Shown one piece after another: positions 36,240 to 48,690 of a stretch of DNA of 64,000 bases. A model generated the notes under the pieces. The model ran no database searches. It saw only the letters and a list, made by a program, of their open reading frames with translations, and was not told the DNA's origin. Position numbers and translations under genes: made by a program. Every line of letters begins with the position of its first letter. Positions within the stretch are counted from its first letter, which is position 1. The stretch lies in assembly GCF_907164915.1 (NCBI RefSeq), contig NC_061867.1, forward strand, positions 38,982,338 through 39,046,337, given 5' to 3'. Source of the DNA: Impatiens glandulifera (Eukaryota; Streptophyta; Magnoliopsida; Ericales; Balsaminaceae).

Positions 36240-37367
36240 TGTAAACATAAAAATTTTACATACCCCAATTTTTAAGAATATTAATAAATTTAAAATAAAA
36301 TTTTGAATTTTTAAATTTAAATTTTAAAATAATCAAAAGGAGAGGATAAAAGTAATTATGATTAATTATTGTGATAGTTAAACCCTAATTAGGAAAATTA
36401 ATTAAATAACCAAAAATAATTTGAGGTTAAAATATTGTATTTATTTTACTCAAAATAAACCCAAAAAAGGGTTGCAATAATTTAATTATGATTTTAAACA
36501 TAATTTATGTATAATTTATGGCTTAAATCAATTAAATAAATAACCAAAAATATCCAAAAGTTAAATAAATTAACATAATTTTTATTATGTTATCAAAAAT
36601 ATTTTGTGTATTAAATTGATAAAGAAAAACGTAAGAAAGGGTTAAAAATTCGATTTCAAATTACCCTTTTATTAAAAATAAAAATTGTTGATCTAGTGTG
36701 GCCGAAACCAAGAAGATTGGTTGCATCAAGAATTCTATCCATCGGATTAACGTTGGATGAAGAAGGAGCCACGCATCTAGTTGTAACCAAGGAAGTGCGC
36801 GCCCAGGTCCACAACGGATCAATTAACGGGAACAGACGCCTGAACGCCAGATGGAACGCCTAGCGATGGACGGAATGCCAACAACGCGTTCATTTAAACA
36901 AAAATAACGTCGTTTTGTTCTCTTTCTCTCTTTGTTGAGAATTCGCGAGCATTGGAGGCTCGCGCTCGACATCGGCGATCCTTCCAGAAGTTCTATCTTT
37001 GTCATTTCTCAACTTTAACCCTCCATTTTTCACAACGTGCACGTCTCTCCTTCGCCTTCAATTCCCCTATGATTAGAAGTCAAAACATAACCTAGAACTA
37101 GGCTGTCGAGGACAAAACAGAAACAAAGAAGAAGATTTTCAGAAGCCAAATTCAATATGAATTCGACTTCAATAACCGACCTAGCTTAATATAAATACTC
37201 CCTATGTGTTCTTCTTCCAATCCAGCAGACAGAATCCACTAATTACAGGCTGCTTGAAGAATTTCAAATAACTTCGGCCATTGTCTTTTTGAAGATATCA
37301 TTACGGCGATCTAGGCTTCAATCTAGGGCTTGGGAAAGCTTCCTATAGATCATTGGAGTGTTCTTCA

Positions 37368-37873
37368 TGTTGAGGTGTTCCTTGCCATTGCGGGCGGGTT
37401 TTTTAATTCCGGGTAAACGGGTCAAGGTTTTCTTTTATGAAAACGGGTTAGAGTATAAATACTTTTTTTGGGGTATTTTTCTCATAACAAAGTAAGGTTA
37501 AGAGAGAGTGAATTACAGATCTAGGGTTTTCTAGTTTCCTTCTTCTTCTTGTTCTTTGGCTGATCTAGAGAGAAAGATTAGGGGATCTTTTGATTGTGGA
37601 GTAGTCCAATCATTCCTAGTGTAATCACTTTTTCATTTGAGAGCAGGGCATGTAAGTTTCTACTATTGACATTTATTTGATTTAGTGAAACTTATCCCTC
37701 CCGTGGACGTAGGTCAATTTTGACCGAACCACGTATATTGTGTTGTCGTTTATTGTTTTGTGCTATTTCAGTTTTTGGTAAATCTGTTGTTCGTAATAGA
37801 CGATTTGGAAACTGATTTGTTATAGGTTTGATTTCTAAGAATATCCATAGTTTTGCTGTTGCAAAACCCAACA
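37368..37873 (+). repeat. 5' LTR of Copia-1
   Basis: It has TG...CA ends, an AGTATAAATACTT TATA-like box near 37451 and a GT/TC-rich leader. It differs from the 3' LTR by scattered substitutions and single-base indels. Confidence 0.95.
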
Positions 37874-37874
37874 G

Positions 37875-37886
37875 TGGTATCAGAGC
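37875..37886 (+). other. Primer-binding site of Copia-1
   Basis: TGGTATCAGAGC, complementary to the 3' end of plant initiator tRNA-Met, starts two bases after the LTR end. Confidence 0.9.
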
Positions 37887-38009
37887 AGTATTGATTGGTT
37901 ATCTGTTTAACATTGGAGCAGAGTGCTCTGCTGGTTATTTGGCGAAATTAATAGAAGAGATCAATTGGTTTCTTTGCTGGGGTTTTTGTCAGTTGTTAAA
38001 GCAGTAATA

Positions 38010-41000
38010 ATGGGGAAATCTAGACCTGATATGGTGAGTCTGAATGGTATAAACTACAGACAATGGAAACTGATGAATAGTGATCTGTTAGTTTCAGATG
38101 ATTTGAATGAAGAAATTGAAAATGAGGGTGTTAGACCTGAGACTATAAAAGAGGCTGATTGGAAAAAGACAGATAGAAAGGCCTGCAACTTTATTCGTTC
38201 CTGGGTTGGTGTAAATGTTGTGCACCATGTTGAGAACGAGACTACAGTGTATGGTGTGTGGAGCAAACTTGAAGCTCACTAAGCTGGGAGGTCAGCATTG
38301 AATAAAGCAGCACTGGTACGAAGGCTGGTGAATCTAAAGTATATTGATAATAAATCAATTGCTGAGCACTTGAATGAATTTCAAAATATTTTGAATCAGC
38401 TGAGTAGTATGAAGATAAACTTTGATGATGAAGTGCAAGCACTTTTAGTCCTTGGATCTTTTCCTGCAAGTTGGAAGACACTTATTATCACTCTCAGCAA
38501 CTTAGCACTAAATGGTAAAGTCAACATGGCATTTGTCACCAGTTCCTTACTTGATGAGGAGAATTGAAAGGGGGATAAACCCTCTAAGTCTGATATGTTG
38601 GTGGCTAATAGAGGAAGATCAAAGGATAATAGAAGTGGTTCGAGCAGGGGAAAGTCTAGAAGCAAGTCTAGAGCTCCAAAGAAGGATGGTGCTTGCCATT
38701 ACTGTGGGAAAATGGGTTACTGGAAAAACGAGTGCTGGAAATTTAAAAATGATAAAGAGAAGGGTACAGTGAAGCCCAGAGAAAAGAAAGAACAGAGTGC
38801 ATATACATCTACTTATGCTACAGATGGTGAACTGACATATGCTTCTAACTATCAAGACTCTTGTCTTAGCACATCTTCAAATGAAACAGCATGGATTGTT
38901 GACACAGGTGCCTCATTCCATAATACTCCACACAAAGGTTACTTCCAGTCCTACAAAGCTGGTGATTATGGTGAGGTTCGCATGGGTAACAATGGTGTGT
39001 CCAAGATAGTTGGTCTTGATGATGTTAGAATCGAGACAAACATGGGCTGCTTCATGACATTGAGAGATGTAATACATGTTCCTGATTTGAGAATGAATTT
39101 GATTTCAGCAGGTAAGCTCGATGATGGAGGCTACCATAATATTTTCAGTGGTGGAGCAAGGAAGTTAAGCAATGGTTCATTGGTTGTTGCACGAGATAAG
39201 AAATGTTGTTCCTTATACAAGACAAATTTGAGAACTGTCTATGATGTAGCATATTCTGTTTTGATGGAGTCATCCTCTGAGTTGTGGCACAAAAGACTAT
39301 GCCACATTAGTGAAAAGGGGCTGAATGTTTTGATCAAGAGGAATGAGTTGCTGAATCTCAAGGATGCTCATCTTGAAAATTGTGAGCATTGCTTGAAGGG
39401 TAAGAAGAATAGAGTCTCCTTCAGTAAGTCAAAAATGGAACTGAAAAAGAATGTCCTTGAACTGGTCCATATAGATGTTTGTGGTCCTATGAAGATTAAA
39501 TCCATATGTGGTGCTTCCTATTTTGTAACCTTCATAGACGATGCATCTAGGAAGGTTTGGGTCTATGCTATAAAGTCCAAGGATGAGGTTGCAGCAAGGT
39601 TTGAGGTCTTTCACAAGCTGGTTGAAAGAGAGACAGGAAGAAAACTGATGAGGGTGCGGTCAGATAATGGGGGAGAGTACATATGCTCATTTGATGATTA
39701 TTGTAAAGAGTAGGGTATTCGACATGAACAGACTGTGCCCAAGACTCCACAACAAAATGGTGTGGCAGAGAGGATGAACAGAACAATGTTAGAACGGATG
39801 AGGAGTATGCTCTCCCATGCCAAGTTGGCTATGCATTTCTGGGCTGAAGTCATGAGCACTGTAGTGTATGTGATCAATCATTCTCCCTCCAAGACATTGA
39901 ATAATAAGTGTGCAGAAAACGTTTGGTCAGGTAAAGATGTTAATTATAACTATTTACGTGTTTTTGGTTGTAGAGCTTTTGTGCATGTTTCAAAAGATGA
40001 GAGGTCTAAGCTAGATGAAAAAACCAGACAATGCATATTTTTGGGGTATGGTGATGAAAAGTGGGGATACAAGTGTTATGACCCAATTGACAAAAAGGTT
40101 TTGAGAAGCCGAGATGTGGTATTCCTTAAATATTAGACTATTGAGAATTTTGAAGATGGTGAAAAATTGATGCATACATACGTGATCTTTCTGATCTTGA
40201 GTTGTCTCATGATGTTGAGGAGACAAGGCCACATGTAGCTTAAGACTCAGATAGTGATGATGATGTTCCTCAGGGTCAAACTGTAGGCCATGGAAATGAT
40301 ACTGATACTAAAACTGATCTTGGTGATAATGTTGAGGCTGATTTTGAAGTTCAACAAAAAGATGGAAATCAACAGAATCAACAAACAGAGGTACTTAAGA
40401 GGTCTACTAGGGAGAAAATATCAAGTTCTAAGTACCCTGCTATAGAGTATGTCCTTCTAACTGATTGTGGGGAGCCTATATGCTATAAAGAGGCTCTTGA
40501 AGATGCTCATAAGAAAGAATGGCTAGCTACCATGGATGAAGAGATGAAGTCATTATTGAAAAATGGCACATATGATCTAGTTGAAAGACCAGAGAACAGA
40601 AAAGTATTACAAAATAAATGGGTGTACAAGATCAAGCAAGAAGGTGATGATAGCAAGACAAGATACAAGGCTAGGCTGGTTGTCAAAGGTTTTGGCCAGA
40701 GGCATGGAATCGATTATGATAAGATTTTCTCACCGGTAGTGAAGATGACTTCTATCCGGGTGGTGTTAAGTCTAGCTGCTTGTATGGATCTTGAGGTTGA
40801 ACAGCTTGATATCAATACTGCATTTCTCCATGGTGATTTGGATGAAGATGTTTATATGGAGCAACCTGAAGGTTATAATAAGAAATGTGAGAAAAACAAG
40901 GTGTGCAAACTTGTCAAAAGTCTGTACGGTTTGAAGCAAGCACCAAGGCAGTGGTATCTTAAGTTTGAGTCGTTCATGACCATCCATGGGTACATGAAGA

Positions 41001-41983
41001 CGTCTATAGATCACTGTGTCTTTGTGCAAAAGTTTGCTTCTAATGATTTTATTATACTTCTCCTATATGTTGATGACATGTTAATTGTTGGGAGAGACAA
41101 GCTCAAGATTGCCAAGTTGAAAAAGGATTTGGCTAAGTCTTTTGAGATGAAAGACTTGGGTCAAGTAAGACAAATTCTTGGAATGCATGTCATTCGTGAT
41201 CGGGTGAAGAAAAGGCTATGGTTATCTCAAGAGAGAGATATTGAGAAGATTCTAAAACGATTCTGTATGGACAAGGCAAAGCCAGTTGCTTGTCCATTGG
41301 CTACACACTTAAAAATAAACAAGACAATGTCTCCCAAGGATGAAGAGGAAAGACAAGAAATGTGCAGTGTTCCATATGCTTCAGCAATAGGCAGTCTGAT
41401 GTATGCAATGGTCTGTACAATACCAGATATAGCTCATGTGGTTGGAGTACTTAGTGGTTTCCTTTCAAATTCCGGTAAGATACACTCGGAAGCGGTTAAG
41501 TGGCTAATGAGATATCTTCGAGGAACCTCCAAATACGCTTTGTGTTATGGTACTGGAAAGCCACATATTAAAGGGTTTTCTGATTCAGATACGAGTGGTG
41601 ATATTGACACTATGAGATCAACTTCATGGTATTTGTTTACCTTTGGAGGAGGAGTTGTATCATGGCAGTCTCGTCTACAGAAATGTGTTGCTTTGTCTAC
41701 TACAGAAGCTGAATATATTGACATTACTGAATGTTGTAAGGAAATGAGATGGATGAAAGAATTGTTGAAAGAAATAAGCATTGTACAAGACAGGTTTGTG
41801 GTGTTTAGTGACTCACAAAGTGCTATACATGTGAGCAAGAATCCAAGTTTTCATTCACGTTCAAAACACATCCAAAGAAGGTACCATTGGATCCGTGAAG
41901 TAATCGAGAAGAAGGAGTTATACTTGGAGAAAATGCATACAAATGAGAACGGGTCAGATATGATGACAAAGAGGCAAGCATGA
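38010..41983 (+). pseudogene. Gag-pol polyprotein of Copia-1, disrupted
   Basis: The frame opens MGKSRPDMVSL at 38010. Domains in order: gag with CHYCGKMGYWKNEC (the zinc-knuckle His is Tyr), protease with VDTGASFHN (38897), GAG-pre-integrase (LWHKRLCHISEKG), integrase with HIDVCGP, RSDNGGEY and TPQQNGVAERMNR, RT with [13 protein letters not shown] and YVDDMLIVG (41067), and RNase H with ALSTTEAEYI. In-frame stops lie at 38280, 38565, 39711 and 40134, and the frame shifts between 40136 and 40532. The RT-RNase H half (40532-41983) is still a 483-codon open frame. It cannot make an intact polyprotein. Confidence 0.93.
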
Positions 41984-42078
41984 GATATGTTGTGCCAAAG
42001 CTGGAATGGTTCTGGAAGAAGCGTCACGATGATAAATGTTTATAACAACATTCTCCCATGGCTCGGAAGGGGGAGAAT

Positions 42079-42585
42079 TGTTGAGGTGTTCCTTGCCATT
42101 GCGGGCGGGTTTTTAAATTCCGGGTAAACGGGTCAGGGTTTTCTTTTATGAAAACGGGTTAGAATATAAATACTTTTTTGGGGTATTTTTCTCATAACAG
42201 AGTAAGGTTGAGAGAGAGTGAATTATAGATCTAGGGTTTTCTGGTTTCCTTCTTCTTCTTGTTCTTTGGCTGATCTAGAGAGAAAGATTGGGGGATCTTT
42301 TGATTGTGGAGTAGTCCAATCATTCCTAGTGTAATCACTTATTTCATTTGAGAGCAGGGCATGTAAGTTTCTACTATTGACATTTCTTTGATTTAGTGAA
42401 ACTTATCCCTCTTGTGGACGTAGGTCAATTTTTGACTGAACCACGTATATTGTGTTGACGTTTATTTCTTTGTGCTATTTCAGTTCTTGGTAAATCTGTT
42501 GTTCGTCATAGACGATTTAAAAACTGATTTGTTACAGGTTTGATTTCTAAGAAGATCCATAGTTTTGTTGTTGCAAAACCCAACA
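42079..42585 (+). repeat. 3' LTR of Copia-1
   Basis: 507 bp, paired with 37368-37873. It follows the polypurine tract directly and ends at the CTTCA target duplicate. Confidence 0.95.
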
Positions 42586-43262
42586 CTTCAATCACTAGAA
42601 AGCTTCTAGACCTACTTTAATTCAAATTGTGATTCAAAATTAGATTTTTCCAAGTTCGATCGGGTTGTTCTTATTTAAGGTTTAATTTCGTGCTTTGTAT
42701 AGTTAAATCAATCCCTATATGATTTCTAAGCTTTCTGTCGAAAGAGATTTCATCAATTCAATCTCATTCAAAAAACCCAAATTTGTTTTGAAAATTTGGA
42801 AATTTTAAATTTCGTGTTCTTGAGCTTTTGAACTTAAATTTTGATTCAAATATTTGCCTAACATGTTTGTGAACATGTTATGAAAGATTTCAAATCATAT
42901 TACATACATCCAGATCATGTTTGATCGAACTTTTTAAAAAAATAATGTTTTATTTTCAGTTTTAAAAGTTGTTACAAAACTTGATTGGTGTTCTTGTTTT
43001 GATTGTGTTCGACTATAAATCTCATTTGAAAACTATTGGAACAAGAATTAGGCCATGAGATGGCTTAAATCAAAAGTTCCCAAACTTTTCCCTAGAAATC
43101 GGGTTGAGAAATCGATCGTCCTAGTGCTCGATTGATTCGGTTTAGGATTAGGGATTATGATCCCTACATCTATATGAGTTGTTAGCAACTTACCGATCAT
43201 GTTTTCATGATCTGTATCAAAAGATACAAACTTACAATCTTCATACCAAATGAATAACACTC

Positions 43263-43545
43263 GGTCCTCTTTGACCAAGTCCTATAGGAACGATGACCGA
43301 GAAGTAGGACTGAGAATCCTCAGTCCTAACCGAGACCAATGATCGAGAAAATTGACTTAAGACTGAGACCAAGAACTGTTGTTCTTGAGTTATGACTCAG
43401 ACCAATGACCGGTGTTCTTAAAAAAGGACCGAGAAATCCGACTGAGGATTCCCACCTAAGACCGAGAGGTCAGACTTGGGACCGAGGCTCCTAGATCCCA
43501 CGACCGAAAAATCTTGTGCTGGGACCGAGACTCCCATAATTAGGA
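43263..43545. repeat. GACCGAG minisatellite, array 3
   Basis: Degenerate units around GACCGAGAAGTAGGAC and GACCGAGAGGTCAGAC, the same motif as arrays 1 and 2. It is the most degenerate of the three. No clear higher-order period was seen. Confidence 0.75.
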
Positions 43546-45103
43546 CCGACAATTTGAAATTGAGACTTTGAAGTCAAAATTGAATGAAAATGAAACTTAG
43601 GGGTTCATGTGACTTCTTCGCTTTTAGAGGGCCATATTACCTGATTAGGCAAAGCTGGTCACGGAGAACATTGGAGGAAATTCGCGGAGAAGAACTTTCA
43701 GTTCTCTAAATATTCCCGATCCTTGGACTTTTTCCCTGAATTTATTCAAACCCTTCAATTTTAATTAGAGCCAATTTTGGCTTCACTCTTTTAAATTCTA
43801 ACTTATTTTAAATAACTAAAATTATTATAGTCCCTAAAATTTCAGCGTCCTTCAATAGAGCACTGAACTCTTTCAACGTTCAATTTTGAACTTAAACAAT
43901 TTCAAATTTTTTTAATAATTATGAAATATTTCATCCCTCGAATTTCCGATCAAGTCCAGATTGAATCCTGAATTTCATTCATGTTTAATTTTGACCTCAA
44001 AGTTTTCAATTTATATTTGTTTTGATAAATTGAAATTAATTCAGCCCTTAAACTATTCGTTTACGTCTAGATCGACCATCGACCATCAAACTTCATTTAT
44101 GTTCAATTTTGGCCTTGAAGTTTCAAATTTCAACATTTCAAATTTTTCTTAAGACTTGTTTGGTTCCACTTTTCATGTATTGGAGCCTCCAAATTATTTT
44201 TGAAAAATCTCAAAAATATAGGATAATCAAAAATATTATTTGTTACAATAATAAAAAAAATCACTATTTTTAGGATATGTTTGAAATTTTTTATCTATGA
44301 TGGCTCATATCTTAAGTTCTACATATTCAAAAATTATAACATTATTTAGTAGGTTCATACAAGTATATTTGATTAACATAAAAAAATCAGAATTTTTGAA
44401 GCACCTTTAAAAAAATGCGCTATTTTTCGTAATGTCATATATGAACTTCTATAATAACTTTAACCGTTACAAACTCAATTGCAGTGTAATTTTAAAATTA
44501 TTTTGTATATGCATACAAATTTTCAAAATAAATAAGAGTAAAATATTAGCGAGCTTAGAACGCTTCCCCAAAAAGAAAAAACGATAAATGAAAAATTAAA
44601 GTTTAAAGTTTATTTCAGGAGAGATATGTTTGCATATAAATATAAATGTGGAAAATAATTTTAAAAAAACTTAGTAATTTTCCTTTAAATTTTTAGAGTA
44701 GAAGAACTTCTATTATGACACTACCAAGTTAGTTTTTCGAAATTTATCCTGAAATTTTTGTGATGGTCGACAATATTTTGCATAAATAAATTTTCTTTGT
44801 GATTTTTGGATCAAACCCGACACTTTTATTTTTTTTTATTTTTTTTTTAACACTTTTTCATTCTTCGTTTTATTCCGTTGTCGGTCGAGATTCGATCTTA
44901 GTAGATCTCTACGTACTTTTTTTTATTTGGAATCGCCAGTGTTGGCTCCATCTTCATCGTCGTCTGTGAATCGCCTCACATTGTTCCAAAACAAAGTCTT
45001 TCTCCCTCTAAAAGAGACGCGGCATGAACATCGTCAGAATTTGCAGTTTGCATGGCTGAGTCCTTCCAATGACAAATAATTAGAAGGCTAAGGGTCATGT
45101 TAG

Positions 45104-45432
45104 TGTTGGGGAAAACCCTGACAGAACCACAAAAGAAGAAAACAAAATAATGAACACACTAACAGAATTTGATAACGGAGTTCGGCCAAAATGTTGCCTA
45201 CGTCTCCGAGCACTAAGGCTATCAATTAATAAGGAAGAAGAGATACAAATTTGGGTGCAATAAACCAAAGAGGGGAGAGTTTCTTTTATACACTAAGAAA
45301 CTTCCCCAACTCCCATCATCTTCCGTTGTGGGATTTCTGCTAATTGTGAATATAGTTTCTTTTATATACTAAGAAACTTCTTTCACTCCCATCATCTTCC
45401 GATGTGGGATTCTAATTGTGCCAAAAACAACA
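45104..45432 (-). repeat. 3' LTR of Copia-2
   Basis: It differs from the other LTR by only a few bases (for example CCCTGACAG/CCCTAACAG, TTCCCCAAC/TTCTCAAAC, CCGTTG/CCGACG). Each LTR contains an internal near-duplicate 'TAAGAAACTTC...CCCATCATCTTCCG...GTGGGATT'. Confidence 0.95.
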
Positions 45433-45523
45433 AATCTCCACCTTGGCACAATATCCAAATACTAATCTTCAATATTAAAAAATAAACCTTCAGTGCTTCC
45501 AATTGGCGCTCTTCAACGCCGAC

Positions 45524-48500
45524 TCAAACGCGGAAGATGTTTACCAAATCTAAACAATTAGATTTGGTTTTCCCCATGTCTTTCATCTCGAACTCTTTAC
45601 CCAATTGAGCCTTCAATTTGTCAACTTCATATTGGCTCTTTGATGCTATCAACATATCATCAACGTACAAGAGTAGATAGATGTAAGACTCATCTTACAA
45701 TTTGCGCAAATACACACATGAACTGAATATGCTTCTTGTGTACTTGTGCTCCATCATAAACTTGTTAAGTTGTTTGTACCATTGTCTCGACGATTGCTTC
45801 AACCTGTACAATGATCTATTCAACTTACAAACCCAATTTTCTTTATCAGCAACATTGAATCCATCTGGTTGATAAATGTAGATTTCCTCGTTCAAATGAC
45901 CGTGTATGTCTGCGGTCTTCACATCTGGTTGAGCTAGCTCCAAATTCATCTGCGCTACCAAGGCCAACAAAATTCTAATGGAAGAGTGTTTAACAACAGG
46001 AGAAAGTACCTCATTATAATCACCTCCTTCCTTCTGAGCGTAGTCTTTAACTACCAATTTTTCCTTGTAGCGAACATCAAATTTTTCAGGAAATCCTTCT
46101 TTCTTAGCAAAGATCCATTTACCACCAATAGCCTTCTTCCCTTTTCGTAGATGCGTCAACTTGCATGTCTCATTCTTCTGAATAGATTGCATCTCATCTT
46201 CCATAACACCTCTCCTTTTTCCATTTTCAGTACTTCGACTGACATCTGGAAAAGTGGATGGAACATCATCTACGACTAGAAGTTCATAGGCCGCCATGTC
46301 AACAAACCGACCTGGTTTTTGAATAACTCGTCTTGGCCTATTCACAGCAATTGATTCACTTTGTTCTAAAGGTTCTTGGGTCAGAACCTCTTCCTCATTT
46401 AACTCTTCGTCTGTCGTCGAAGAGTCACTTCTAGTTGGGCTTATCTTTATCTGCTCAAACTCCACCTGTTGCGGAGTACAATCAATCTTGTCTGGTGTTA
46501 CCTTATTCAACATTGAATAATCATCAAAAGTAACATCTCTTCTGATAATGGTTTTCTTTGCATCCAAACACCAGAGGCGATACTCTTTAACTCCTGTAGT
46601 AAATCCCATAAAAAGAGCTTTCTTTCCTCGTGGATCCAAATTTGATTCAACTCCATGATAATATGAAATAGAACCAAAAATATGCAAACAATCATAATCA
46701 GTTGCAGGTTTTCCAGACCATACCTCTAATGGATTTTTGCCAACAAGTGCTGATGATGGTAGGCGATTTACCAAATGTTGAGCGTATGACACAGCTTCTG
46801 CCCAAAATTTCCTGTCTAACCCAGCATTAGACAACATACATCGAACTTTCTCCACCAATGTCCTGTTCATACGTTCCGATACTCCATTCTGCTGTGGTGT
46901 TTTTCTAACTGTGAAGTGTCGAACTATGCCACACTCTTGGCATAACTTCTGGAATGGATCATTCTTGTATTCTCCACCGTTATCAGTCCGAAGAATTTTG
47001 ATCTTTCTTCCTGTCTCGTCTTCAACTTGAGTTTTCCATTTAAGAAAAATCTCAAACACTTCACCTTTATTCTTCATAGTAAACACCCATACTCTTCTGG
47101 AAAAATCATCAATAAAAGTAACAAAATAATGTCTACCTCCAAGAGAAGGAGTCTTGGCAGGTCCCCAGACATCTGAGTGCACATAGTCCAAAATACCCTT
47201 GGTATTATGCATAGCAATGCCAAATTTTACTCGTCTTTGTTTTCCCAGAATACAATGTTCACAGAAATCTAACTTACAAACTTTTGTACCTTTCAACAAT
47301 CCTTGCTTGACAAGAGTTTGCATAGATTTCTCACCAGCATGCCCCAATCGCATATGCCATAGCTTTGTTGCCTCTAACTCCTTACTGCTCCCGGAAGTTG
47401 ATACACATGATATCCCATTAACTGTACTACCTTGATAATAATACAAATTATTACTCTTCCTGATAGCTTTCAACATCACTAGCGCTCCAGATATTACCAT
47501 AAGAACTCCATTTTCCAATTTCACATGTAGGCCTTTCGACTCCAATGCCCCCAAAGAAATGAGATTCTTTTTCATATTCGGTATGTACCGAACATCTCTA
47601 ATAATTCTGGTGGATCCGTCATCATTCCTCAGCTTGATTGAACCTATCCCCTTTATTTTACATGTATTAGCATCTCCCATGTAAACAACTCCACCATCTA
47701 GCTCCTTAAAATCAAAGAACCCCTTTCGAAATGGTGTCATATGATAAGTGCAGGCTGAGTCCAATATCCACGCATCAGGATGTGATGTTGTGTGTGACAT
47801 CGATAAAGAGTATTCTGAATCTGCATCACCTTTGTTTTCTGCAACATTCGCATCTTCAGAATCTTTCTCTTTTTTCTTCAACTTTGGGCAGTTAATCTTC
47901 CAATGTCCTTTCTCACGACAGAAAGCACATTCATCTTTGGCAACTCTACTTTCAGATCTTCTTCCTTTCCCTTTTGATTTGCTCTGCTGACGGCCCCTGA
48001 CCATCAATGTTTCATCTGCTGTATCTACTTTACTTTTCCTTTTATCCTGCTTTCTCAATTCATGACTATATAAAGCAGAACTTACAGCATCAAGAGAAAC
48101 ATTTCCCTTCCCATGAAGTAACGTTGTTTCTAAGTGTTCAAATTCATCAGGAAGGGACGATAGCAACATCAAAGCCAAATCTTCATCCTCAAACCTAACG
48201 TCAAGGTTTAACAAATCCGCTACTAACTGATTAAACTTAGTTATATGCTCATTTATCGTAGTACCTGATTGGTATTCAAACCGGAACAGTCGCTTCTTCA
48301 TAAGGAGCTTATTCTGACCACTCTTCTTCAGAAACTTGTCCTCCAATGCTTGCCACAGTTTCTGTGCAGAAGTTTCATTCTTCACAGCATACTTCTGCTC
48401 TCTGGACAGGCACGACCGAATTGTTCCGCACGCCAACCGATTCATGATACTCCACTCTTTTTCTTCTATACCATCTGGCTTTCCGACCTCAATAGCAACA

Positions 48501-48658
48501 TCTAGACCCTACTGAAAAAGACAATCTAGAACCTCACCTTGCCACATGCCGAAATGTCCAGTTCCATCAAAGATCTCCACCACAAACTTCAAATTCGACA
48601 TCGGTGTCCTCGTCCAGAATGACGAAGGAGTTGACGCCCCTTTTGAAGACTCCACCAT
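45524..48658 (-). pseudogene. Gag-pol polyprotein of Copia-2, truncated and interrupted
   Basis: The frame opens at 48658 (MVESSKGAS), meets a TAG at 48511-48509, then runs open from 48445 to 45695 (916 aa). Order: UBN2-type gag, zinc knuckle CAFCREKGHWKINC (intact), protease region ILDSACTYHMTP, GAG-pre-integrase (LWHMRLGHAGEKS), integrase (VHSDVWGP, LRTDNGGEY, TPQQNGVSERMNR), then RT. After the TAA at 45697-45695 the same frame continues through LLYVDDMLIA and KEFEMKDMG, then leaves coding sequence abruptly and stops at 45524. The junction after MKDMG marks the deletion that removed the rest of RT and RNase H. Gag and integrase are well preserved. Confidence 0.93.
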
Positions 48659-48676
48659 GCCAAGGACGAACCTTCG

Positions 48677-48688
48677 GCTCTGATACCA
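48677..48688 (-). other. Primer-binding site of Copia-2
   Basis: The minus strand reads TGGTATCAGAGC, complementary to initiator tRNA-Met, two bases inside the 5' LTR at 48691. The same primer site is used by Copia-1 and the LARD-like element. Confidence 0.9.
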
Positions 48689-48690
48689 CT

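Larger units (their letters stand above)
37368..42585 (+). mobile_element. Copia-1: full-length Ty1-copia retrotransposon, coding-defective
   Basis: LTRs of 506 bp (37368-37873) and 507 bp (42079-42585) start TGTTGAGG and end CCCAACA. The 5-bp duplication CTTCA flanks it (37363-37367 and 42586-42590). A PBS follows the left LTR and the polypurine tract GGAAGGGGGAGAA (about 42066-42077) precedes the right one. By eye the LTRs differ at about 25 positions (about 95% identity). It interrupts a GACCGAG-family LTR, so it is younger than that copy. Confidence 0.96.
36240..44930 (+). mobile_element. GACCGAG-family LTR copy interrupted by Copia-1
   Basis: It begins TGTAAACATAAAAATTTTACATAC, as at 12950, and follows the same order: the AT-rich leader (36280-36560 equals 12350-12060 in reverse), a GC-richer block with AACGTCGTTTTG near 36905, leader-like sequence to 37367, then Copia-1. 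After Copia-1 it resumes at 42591, carries minisatellite array 3 (43263-43545), and ends in a TTGTTTGGTTCC-type tail near 44155. Without Copia-1 it is about 3.4 kb. No coding sequence is left; the right edge is approximate. Confidence 0.5.
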
